64,000 nt of DNA from Corylus avellana (lineage: Eukaryota; Streptophyta; Magnoliopsida; Fagales; Betulaceae). A program made the translations under genes and the position numbers. The notes under the pieces are model-generated. The model was not told the DNA's origin. It made no database searches and saw only the letters and a program-made list of their open reading frames with translations. Below, piece by piece: positions 55,002-64,000 of the stretch (position 1 is its first letter; the number at the start of each line of letters is the position of its first letter). The stretch is taken from positions 7,247,021 through 7,311,020 of the forward strand of contig NC_081541.1 of assembly GCF_901000735.1 (NCBI RefSeq). The letters are read 5' to 3'.

Positions 55002-56586
55002 TTTCCCTCAAGATTGTGTTGGCTATAATCCTTTTAATTTACAACCTGCGATAATGGAATGAAGGGCTGATTAAGCATGAAATGGTAGGACGGGCAACAG
55101 AGTTTATTTGTTGATTTGCTAGTGATCCCTTTGCCTTAATTTGGTTCCTTTCTGTTACCTATTATTTAATATTCTCATCCCCTAAATCACCCCCTTCTGT
55201 TCCCAAAATCAATTTTTCCATGGATATTTTTCTTTTTGCATATTTATTGAATTGTGGCTGATTAAAGTGGATGTTAGCATTGTTTCTATTGGACGGTAAG
55301 AATTCCATCTGTGACCTATGCGACTCTGTCCTGCCCTTTTTCCACCAAAGCTAAGACCTAGGGGTCTCAAAATGGGTGATAACATTGTCCTTTAAGAATA
55401 TTGTTTTAGTAGTGGTCTTAAAATCTTAGATATTACCTGATGATTCTGTGCTTGAAAACCTGGTTCAGGAAATGTTTTGTCTTTGATAAAATGATGTTTC
55501 AATCTATTGCCATGATATGGCTAGTAATACCCATGGTTTCTTGCATTTCACATTTTGTTTCATGTCATTGTGGTTGTAGTTCTGGATGTTCATTTGTTTT
55601 TCATTTTCATGCAGACACAGGGAATGAGGCAGGACGTGGTTCCTTACAAAAGCATGCTTTCTGCTTTGACAAGAATTGCACACGAGGAAGGCATTCGGGG
55701 ATTGTATAGGTAAGTCCATCCTTAATTTAATATGTAGTATGTAAATTTGGACATATCTAGTATCTGGTTCGCAATCTTTAAAACATAGTATGTTTGGCGA
55801 GTCAAGCAGCTATCTAGTCTTTACTTCAGCTGGTTATAAGTAATAGTTGATTGGAATGGTTGAGACCCATTCTGCTAATTTGACAAAGCAAAATCTTCAT
55901 GCCCTGTTTTTTAAGTTGTGATGATAATATTGTGGTTTGATAGTGGCATTCTTCCTTCATTGGCTGGGATAAGTCATGTTGCAATTCAATTTCCTGCATA
56001 TGAAACGATCAAGAGTTATATGGCAAAAAGAGGTACTGATGGTTTGTTTATTTCTTTGACTGGTTGCATATACCGGAATCTTGTGTGTTTTCCTACATTT
56101 AGTTGGTGCTGATCATATAAATTTGAAATTGTCAGGTAACACAACAGTTGATAAGTTGAGTCCTCGGAGCGTTGCTATTGCCTCTTCAGTGGCAAAAGTG
56201 TTTGCCTCCGTGATGACTTACCCACACGAGGTACATTTGGCTGGACTCTTCTTTTGCTAAACTGCAGTGTATGGCCAATTGCCCAAGAAACTCTTCATTT
56301 CCAGTTCTCTCACGCTCTGTTTCTGTTGTATTGAAATCCAAACAATCAGGTAGTGCGTTCCCGGTTGCAAGAGCAAGGGCAGGCAAGAAATACTGAAGTC
56401 CGATACACCGGGGTTATCGATTGCGTTAAGAAGGTGTTCCGAAAGGAAGGCCTTCCTGGTTTTTACCGTGGTTGTGCAACTAATCTGTTGAGAACCACTC
56501 CGTCTGCTGTTATTACGTTTACCAGTTATGAAATGATTCATAGGTTCTTGGAGCAGGTTATACCTCCCGACAAGAAGCATTCATAG
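54543..56586 (+). pseudogene. NDT-4: carrier copy with exons 5-9 intact
   Basis: Exons 54543-54655, 55615-55709, 55944-56041, 56136-56230 and 56350-56586 keep NDT-1 lengths and frame to the normal stop. Changes include Gly132-to-Arg (SARAAT, shared with NDT-2), Gly-to-Arg in SPRS of exon 8, and loss of two bases before exon 7 that still leaves an AG acceptor. Exons 1-4 are not seen; they are missing in the sister copy NDT-2, so they are probably absent rather than hidden in the gap. The remaining 212 residues would form the second and third carrier repeats only. Confidence 0.85.
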
Positions 56587-58374
56587 ACCCACCACCAAAA
56601 CGGATGCACTGGGGGAGAGCATGACAACCTATTTGCGGCAAATCATAAAACCCAATTAACCTAGACCGGCTAACAGCAAGACAGTGATTGACTAATTTTT
56701 TGTCCTCTGTATCGTTAGGGAAATTTTTTGCAAGAATAAAGATGCTCAATTAGCTTGAATTTGTCCTGCTGAAAAAGGGAGAGAAATTACACAAAAATAA
56801 ACTTGCTAGGCCTTAAAAATTCTAAATTGAATGTGTTGTAGGTATGCATGTAAAAACCACTTCAATTTTTTAAAACATTTTCGTTTGTTAATGCTTTTTA
56901 GAGGGTGTTTTTGGTTTGATGAATGATGGAAGAAAAAAAGTTGATGAATTTGTACCGAAATATGACATACCTCTAATCCCCCCTTTCCTGATATTTTCAA
57001 TTCACTCGGGTAAAGGTAATAAGTCGGACTGGAAAGTGGCTTAAAGTATTAAAAGCCATTCAAATCATTTCTTATCTGAGCCATTGAAATTTCTTTTCTG
57101 TCACTGTGGAAATTGAGATGTCACCTCAATACGTCAGCAGTGAATTGACGGTCAAAAGATCCCAATATGATCAGGGCTGGCAAATCAATTTTACCCCCGG
57201 AGATTCCCTTTAATGTGATTCGTTAGGTTCGAAGTGAACCTCCAATCAATAGATCCGAAAAGTTGGCTTCAAACGAGTCAAGCGGAACTGAGATTTAAAG
57301 AAAAAAAAAAGAAAAAACTAGCCGGAGCTCGCATAACACAACCTACATCGTATAGGCAACTCAGTCCTTGAAAAATGACCTCCCATAAATAAAGATGATG
57401 GTATATTTCCATAGTTGGGAGGAGGATTAGGGCAATTTCTTTGGACTAGCTAACCCTGCACCAAAAGTTAGTCGAAGTATATGTACATTAATTTAAGTTT
57501 TTAGGATAGGTGGTGATTTAACAAAGTATCAAAGTCAAAAGTTTTGAGAATGAACCTTGACTCCGTCAAATTACCTCCATTTATACTAAATATTTTATGT
57601 GTTGGACATCACTTATTAAAAAGGAGTTTGAGCCCACATATGAGTGAAAGAGTTAAAGTAAAGATTAAATGATTATTTATTCTTATCAGCTTAAGCTTTT
57701 GGAAAAGAGAAATGCTATGAGTATCAAATTTTTTACCAAGAAATCGAGGCTTATCAAATTAATGTGTAGCTTATTCATTGGTACCCGTTACATTTATTTT
57801 AATTAATTGTTTTATTTCTCTTCAATGAATAAGTTACATATATACCAGTTAGGTACGCTTCTCTTAGTAAAAAATTTAATACTCCTAACATTTTTCTTTG
57901 AAAAAAGTGGTAATTTAACAATCGCTAGTCATTTTAGTTAAAAAAAAAAATTAGATGTTATAGTGCTCAAACAAATTTGTTGAGCATGGTACACCCAACA
58001 AAATCGAAGGAGATTCTTTCTTTATTAGATCATTCTCTCCTCTCATTTTAAAAATTATGATTGTAGAAAAAAAAAAAAAAAATAGTGAAGTATAACTAAA
58101 ATAGAGAATGAGATAATACCTATTTTTTTAGTAGTTAAAAAAAAAAAAAAAAAAGAAGTTGTAATTTTTTTAAAATAAAATTGAGCTAAAATTTGATGAG
58201 CTAAAATTTGATGAACAAGTTATACACAATAGTACGTGCTAGTGCAAGATTAATTTGGATTTGCGTGAGCATGCCGATGCCGTATCTTTGTTTCCCTCTT
58301 TACGAGGTGGAGGGTTGAAGCTTTTAGGGAGGAAGAGGATTCTCTGGTCTCCCTCGAGCCACAATCGTAGTACG
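56587..58374. repeat. NDT-4 3' flank and M5 left flank
   Basis: It copies the NDT 3' flank to about 57310, then the module left edge to the CGTAGTACG motif near 58374. No gene. S and E of this module have been deleted. Confidence 0.7.
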
Positions 58375-58578
58375 TGTTGGAAATAATTTTGGATGGTGCA
58401 CAAATTCTCATTGATATAAAATCATTGCAATCTAAAAATTAACAATAAAATAACTAAAATACAAGAGATAAAAAGTAGAGTATGGAAAGATCTCACAATG
58501 TGCTATAGAATCACGCAAGAGCGTTGTCCTTAAAGGTTGATTCGTGCGTCCCGGAGTGTATAACTCGGTGCGATCGGA
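58375..58578. mobile_element. Foreign LTR-like segment at the M5 deletion junction
   Basis: About 204 bp starting TGTTGGAAATAATTTTGG join the flank equivalent of 1400 to the middle of LRK exon 3 (equivalent of about 5915). The TGTTGGAAAT start is common in plant LTRs, but no partner LTR or target duplication is visible. It replaces about 4.5 kb including S, E and the kinase exon. Confidence 0.45.
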
Positions 58579-60370
58579 TTCTTCAAGGTCGCTGTAGGAG
58601 TAAACAGGGACTCCATAGTAGAGACTCCCCCCTTCCAGGTCTGATCTTGAGGATGGATCAGAATTAGCATTCTTTGCCAGCATGTTTAAAGAAGCATATT
58701 TTTTCTTATAATGATGCCGCATAATAAAGAAAGCGCAAATTATTATGAAGATGGCTGAACATCCGACACCTAAAGCAGAGTAAAGGAAGGAGTTAAGTGT
58801 CAACTGACAAGAAGCAATGGAGGAAATTCATGAGATTGAAAAAATTTCTATTGAAGGTTACACAATAGAACTTACGCATGAAAGACACAAGTTTGAAAAA
58901 TTGACTACTTCTTTACAAGTGTTGTGATAGTATCCTAATCATTCACTTTTGGCATTTGAACCTGGCCAGCATCTAGGACATAGCCTTGGACAAAAGGAGC
59001 CATTAGATGGCAGACGGAAAATTTGCCGTTGCATGAAAATTACAAATTTAGTGCTCTAAAGCTAAAACTTTGACAACTAGCCACACTCAGTGGAGGAGAA
59101 AATATAAAAGGCTTGGAACTGCAACTTAGATGTGATGAATAACATAATACTACTTTAATATGGAATAATTTTATTCCCATAGGCTGTCCAATCACAAGTG
59201 AATAACAATTTTCAACAAGAAATTTGATTGAAGAGGTATCTCACCTAATCCTATGGCTATTGGCTTTGTGTGATTCTCTGCAACAGAAGAGACAAACATA
59301 AAAAAATGTTAGTTTAAACAATGAGGAATGAAGTGAAGCAGCTAAATTGGCAGCCTTTGAATCCCTTAACAAGGTTAGTAAGAAAGAAATGTCAAAAACC
59401 AGATCATATGTATCTGATATGGGTTTCATTGCAACAGAGTTATTACTTTTACTCATAATCTAAATTTGACACTGATCCAAATCAGCTAAAGCTATCGCTT
59501 TATAGGAGGGGATTATGGCATGGAACAGAAATAGAGCAGCACGTGTTAGGAATAAATACAACGTAAAAGGAAAAAGAAATTTGTATGCATTTTCATGAAT
59601 GAATGTATATGTGTATCCCCAAATATTGTTGTTATTCCTACGTTTATACCTTTCTCCGGAACCAGACAATCAAGTTCCCCCTTGTCGTCGGGCCTACATC
59701 GACCTCCTCTTCGGTAACATCGGTAACATGCATCAGAGACATTTGGTTTAAGGTCGAACTCAACGGCTAAAAGTTCAAACGGGTTATCATAATCTGCCAG
59801 AGGATTTAGGTTCGGAATCTTTGGGAGCTGAATAATTGAACATCCAGAGAGAGAAGTGGGAAAACTATCGCTTAAACCATTATAGTAGATATCATGGTCA
59901 TTGCAACTAATCTTTTTAAAATTTGTTGGGTGAGAAATATTGAGAGTGCGATTGCAATTAAAAAAGGTCTGGTTGGGGGAAAATTCAAAAGAGACGAACG
60001 AAGAGCTGTGAAAAGTCAGATTATGTAAGAATTCACATTCATCGGGAGCAGGGGCTGCAGGGTGCTGCAGCTGCTCCCCAGGCCATTCGTATTTGATACG
60101 TATGGTGGTGTTATCCGGAGAGATACTTAGAACTTCATATTGTCTTCCACGGTCCTCCAGTTGGATCATTGGAGGCGCATTATCCCGGCACTCTATTGTG
60201 AAAACACCGCATTCTGGGTTTGTTCTATTGGCGAATGGAAAGCCAAGGGCGCCCAGATTTCCACAGGGAAAGAGTGGACATTTTTTGGTGTATCTCACTT
60301 CTGCTTCAGCGGAGTAAAGCAGCAGGAGATGTGAGAGAAGAAAGAAAACGAACAGAAAGACAGAAGCCAT
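58579..60370 (-). pseudogene. LRK5: receptor kinase without kinase domain
   Basis: The ectodomain exon (60370-59650, 240 codons plus one base) is open, with signal peptide, CPLFPCG start and CYRCYRRGGRC motif. Exon 2 (59277-59245) and most of exon 3 (58769 to about 58579) follow. Exon 3 stops inside YSDLEE, and the foreign segment adds about 45 unrelated residues before a stop. The kinase exon is absent. If transcribed it could make a membrane-anchored ectodomain without a kinase; I regard it as a pseudogene. The longer upstream frame (Met at 60424) lies in the leader. Confidence 0.85.
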
Positions 60371-60461
60371 ATATACCAGAATTCCCAATTCAGTACCGGA
60401 GAAAACAAACAACACCACCAACAACTTGTTGCTCTAAATTGAAATAACTTCTTTCCTTGTT

Positions 60462-60685
60462 TCTTCACTATATAACATTTAGTTAATCAGTTTAACACGG
60501 TAGTTGACTTGGAAAATGGATATGGAAGACTTGTAATACAAGGCTGAGATTAGAGCAAGTGATAACTGGTCTGTGATTTCGGAAATTTCTTAATACCACA
60601 GCCGAAGATGGTACTGAGGTGAGGGATTTTCCTACCCATCTTCCTTATTGACCCGCATTACAAAGACTTGACTCCTTGACTCTTC
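60462..60685 (-). promoter_or_regulatory. LRK5 promoter
   Basis: The TATATAG-type element near 60467, TTGACT near 60504 and the W-box cluster TTGACC/TTGACT/TTGACT at about 60648-60682 match LRK1. Confidence 0.5.
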
Positions 60686-60689
60686 AAAA

Positions 60690-61593
60690 CCTCTGACCAT
60701 CCAAAAATTCTGATGGACTAAAACCAAAACGAAAAAGATATATCATGAGTGATAACCCATGTATTGCCTCTCTAATTCTCGTGTGAACCTTTGAATAAAG
60801 GTGAAGAAGATTAGACTATGGTGGTGATTATTGTATAACGCGTCTTTCAAGTAATAAAACAAAAGAAATTGATATATGGTCCACTATCTTTGGGAAAAGT
60901 TTGGGGTGGCGTGGAAAGAAAAGCAAAAGCGTTTAAAGACGACAAGCATTTGGCGTCTTTGAAAAGTCTTAACGTGGTGGGTACCAAGTTAATTTACGTT
61001 AATCAAACAATCAGCTTTTCTGTAGGAGACGGGGTAAACAGAACGTATTGACAAGCAGGAAACACAATGATGGTGAAGTAATACTTGGCATTCTTTTATT
61101 TTCTGGGTGCTCTCTCTCTAAATAAAACAGACAACTGGGTTTAATAATGCAACAATTTCAATTATAATATGAGGAAAGGATAACTCAATCTAAAACTGTC
61201 ACGCATATGGCGTATATTCTTAACATTTGAAAATCATATGCTTCCCTACTACATGCTTTTCTATTTAGTATCTGAGACAGAATTCAAGTATTCATGGGCG
61301 CCATGTTAAGAAAACAAGAATCACATCCATTAATCAACATTAGTCATAATTTGACAAGTCAACTATGTCCTTAAAACAAGGGATTAGGAGGACTATAGTC
61401 CTTTTAGAGTTCTTCCAAATGTAAAGTATCTTTTAAAATTACCAATAGATCGAAATTCAATAATGACCATATCAAATTTAATGATAATTTTAAAAGTTAC
61501 ATCAGAATTTGGAGGATTCTAGTCCTCCTTATATCATTACTTTCAAAACCTATGCTCAAGCAAGTTGTTAGGACAAGAGGCCCCACTCACAAC
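60690..61593. other. Intergenic region right of LRK5
   Basis: No gene. It is co-linear with 19870-20945 of M2 but lacks the 166-bp MITE, so it carries that element's empty site at about 61205. Confidence 0.65.
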
Positions 61594-61598
61594 GTTAT

Positions 61599-63082
61599 TG
61601 TTAAGTACCAAAATATTCATATTTTTAGCCCTTAACTTATATGTTTAATCCTTTAGTTTTAGTTAATTCATGATATTTTACTTCATTTCTGTATTTTCTT
61701 TGTTTTTTAGGTTTTTGGAAGAAAAGAAAATGTTTCTGAAAAATTCTAAGCTTAAAGGGAAAATTGGGAAGACCTAGAAGATATGGTTAAGCTTAGCCAA
61801 TCAGGGTTAAGTTTAATCAAATAAAAAAAAAGGATTAAATCGGAATTTTTCAAATTGGAGTCAAAATCGGATTGGATTCAAAATTAGATTCTGCATACGT
61901 CTCGTTATTTTGACCATAACTTTCAGCTCAAATATTCGATTGAGGTGATTCAAGCGGCATTGGAAAGCTAACTCAAAATTATACAAATCATTGTGAAATA
62001 GTATTTTCCTAATTAGGAGAGCCGCAATGCCAAAATCACGCCACAAGTTAGGACCGTAATTCTGGGCGAATCCTATTCCGATTTGAACTTAAGTTTTCTT
62101 TATCCTAATTGGACTTGGACTTAAATCTCCGAAATTCCTAGGATTACTAGGGCTTCTAGGACTCTCCTAAGCCCTATAAATAGACTATTAAGCCTCACAA
62201 TTCAATTAGAGACAATTGGAAGGAGACAACTTTGGGGAGAGGAATTAGAGGCTACTTCTAGGAGCGGTTTTCGGTTTTTTCTTTCCCTTTTCTTTTTAAT
62301 TTTATTTTAATTATGTGTAACTAACTCTGAAGAAGGGTTAGATTGAAGCCCTAATTATGTTTATTTCATATTTCAATATTGGCGCTTTTGTAATAATCAT
62401 ATTGTGTTGCTTAACTTGATTAATTCCTGTTTTCTTGAATTCCTCATATGTATGTGATTGGCCATTATATGCATATGATATGGATTAGTTAATTAAATCA
62501 ATTTGGATGACCGAGTCCTGGGTTTAATAAGAGTAATACAAGATATTCACAACCGGATTCTTGGATTAATCAACATGGGGAACTAGGAGTAGACACTCAT
62601 GCCCTAGCCACCATGTGTTTGTCAATTTCCATAGATTTATGCTTTCTTAAAAACAATTTAGTAGACACCCATACTAAATCCTTTAAGAAAGAAAAGAATT
62701 AGAGTAGACACCGATGCCTAATTCATTACTTAGGGAGATCAATAGCTTAAAGGGTAGACACACATACCCTTAGGTTGGCAAACATTAAGCATTCATAATA
62801 TGATTGGATCATTGGCATATTGTTATATTATCTAAGTATGATTGGCGGTGGATATCAAAGCCCTACCTTTACCTTTACTTTTATCTTTATATCTTTTTAT
62901 TTATTTTTCACAATATCAATTCAGTGACAAATTGATATTTTTAATTAATTCTAAATAAAATTACAATCTCCGTGGATTTGACCTTGTACTTGCTGTACTA
63001 TACTATTGTTTTGATCTTGTGCATTTGCGAGTTAAAACATACTAAATATTATCTATTAATTTAGGTAGTATTTGGCACAACA
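61599..63082 (+). mobile_element. Solo LTR, 1484 bp, probably Ty3/gypsy
   Basis: It starts TGTTAAGTACC and ends GGCACAACA, flanked by GTTAT (61594-61598 and 63083-63087). M2 has the empty site (AACGTTATTTGAAG near 20951). No protein frame is present. Long length and the AGTAGACAC(T/C)CATGCC repeats are typical of gypsy LTRs; the family is not assigned. Confidence 0.8.
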
Positions 63083-63259
63083 GTTATTTGAAGAAAAGAG
63101 GTAATGCTAGATACTCAACTTCCATCCTCTACTTACATACAATTGGTTTGATGTGGCAATGTCCACAAACCATTAGATCAACTTTTGAGTTAAGAAGACT
63201 TGAATTTTAATGGGTTGTTTGGTTGATTTCTTTTTCAATTCATTGTTTCCCTTTAATAG

Positions 63260-63372
63260 GGAATAGCGGGAATGAACTCTCGATTGGTGCACATATGATA
63301 GCTGCTGCGAGTGCTGGAGCTGCCACTGCCCTTTTAACAAATCCACTGTAGGTTGTTAAGACCAGACTACAA
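63260..63372 (+). pseudogene. NDT-5: single carrier exon (exon 5)
   Basis: The exon has the normal 113-bp length and splice sites but TAG at 63349-63351 replaces Trp143 of the carrier signature. Intron 4 on its left is truncated at the same point as in NDT-2. On the right the intron is interrupted by an LTR element after 58 bp, and the window ends before any further exon. Confidence 0.9.
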
Positions 63373-63430
63373 GTAAGTTGGGTGTGCTTATGTTTGTAAG
63401 TCCCTCCAAATATATCAAAATACAGTATAT

Positions 63431-64000
63431 TGATTTGTATTCTCTAAATCAAGGGATTGAAATAATATTTATTAACCCTGATTTAAGGAATATGATTGTA
63501 TTTAAAATATTTCAAATCATATGTAAAGCTCTATAAATAGAGCAGTGTACTCAAATTATAAATCAAGGAAATATGTAACCTATTGAGGCTTTAGTGTGTG
63601 GATGTAGGCGATATGCTGAACCACCTTAATCTTTGTGTATTTTTCTATTTCCTTCATTTATCATATTATATGTTTCTATATGGTATCAAAGCAAACAGGC
63701 TAACGCCAATTGTTAGATCCTGGATTGCAATTTTTTATTTTCTTTGCTTCATTTTTCTCCTCTAATTGTTTTCTTTCTGATTTTAACATGTATCAGAGAA
63801 GAAAACGATCTATGAGGTCCATTACTTGCAAAAAAAAGAAAAAAAAAAAGAAAGAAATTTGTGAGTTAAAAAAAAGAAAAAAAAAAAAAAAAAAGCCCAA
63901 AGAGGCAGATGTTTTGGCCCATAGTTGGCTCATTCCGGCCACAGTTGCCGATGTCAAAATTTCAGTCAAAGTAACCGATTCCGGCCAAAAAGTTGCCAAT
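63431..64000 (+). mobile_element. 5' end of an LTR retrotransposon, cut by the window
   Basis: An LTR of about 250 bp (63431-63680) with a TATA-like CTATAAATAGAG near 63531 is followed by the PBS-like TGGTATCAAAGCA at 63681. This PBS and the short LTR are typical of copia. The first internal 300 bp are A-rich and show no clear gag frame. The LTR ends are not certain, since no second LTR is visible. Confidence 0.7.

Noticed and set aside
55504..55719. Minus-strand frame overlapping NDT-4 exon 6
   Set aside because: It is a shadow of carrier exon 6 and intron 5, and recurs only because the carrier copies do.
60371..60424. N-terminal extension of LRK5 (extra Met at 60424)
   Set aside because: All other copies start at MASV, and this stretch matches their untranslated leaders, where stops occur.

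Overview
The window is nuclear DNA from a dicot plant, probably a woody rosid; I cannot name the species. The support is: AT-rich spacers, spliced genes with GT-AG introns, a receptor-like kinase of the LRK10-like (LRK10L) type, a plant mitochondrial-carrier gene, Ty1-copia, TRIM, Mutator-like and hAT-like elements, and PBS sequences complementary to initiator tRNA-Met. Three runs of exactly 100 N (11952-12051, 29807-29906, 54108-54207) are scaffold gaps.

The backbone is a tandemly duplicated module. Its full order is: small basic-protein gene S (minus strand), orphan first exon E (plus), LRK10L receptor kinase (minus), NAD+-type mitochondrial carrier NDT (plus), then a conserved 3' flank. 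Five versions are visible. M1 (about 1-8500) has S1, E1 and an intact LRK1. M2 (about 8640-29538) has an LRK stub, the pseudogene LRK2 and the broken carrier NDT-2. M3 (about 36000-47800) has E3, LRK3 and NDT-3, and has lost S. M4 (about 47880-57330) has S2, E4, LRK4 without its ectodomain exon, and NDT-4 (exons 5-9). M5 (about 57400-63430) has LRK5 without its kinase exon, and NDT-5 (exon 5 only). The only complete carrier, NDT-1, lies between M2 and M3 (32144-35981, nine exons, 324 codons).

Reading the genes exon by exon gives one intact LRK10L (LRK1, 674 aa), one probably functional but shortened copy (LRK3, 605 aa) and one intact carrier. The rest are pseudogenes or truncated by deletions, nonsense changes, gaps or transposons. 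The LRK promoters keep a TATA box and, in most copies, a cluster of W-box cores, as expected for a defence-type receptor. The carrier and the kinases are neighbours through duplication; nothing here shows a functional link.

Mobile elements supply much of the structure. At 8989-15998 a TRIM contains the whole body and one LTR of a Ty1-copia element, joined at both ends exactly at the shared primer-binding site. At 22140-27750 a gag-only copia element sits inside an exon of NDT-2. A solo LTR in carrier intron 4 is shared by NDT-2 and NDT-4 but absent from NDT-1 and NDT-5, so it dates the duplications. There are also a simple TRIM inside LRK2, a 1.48-kb solo LTR, two Mutator-like MITEs with 9-10 bp target duplications, a hAT-like MITE nested in the arm of a larger inverted-repeat element, and a GC-rich foldback family with GGTGG/CCACC hairpins.
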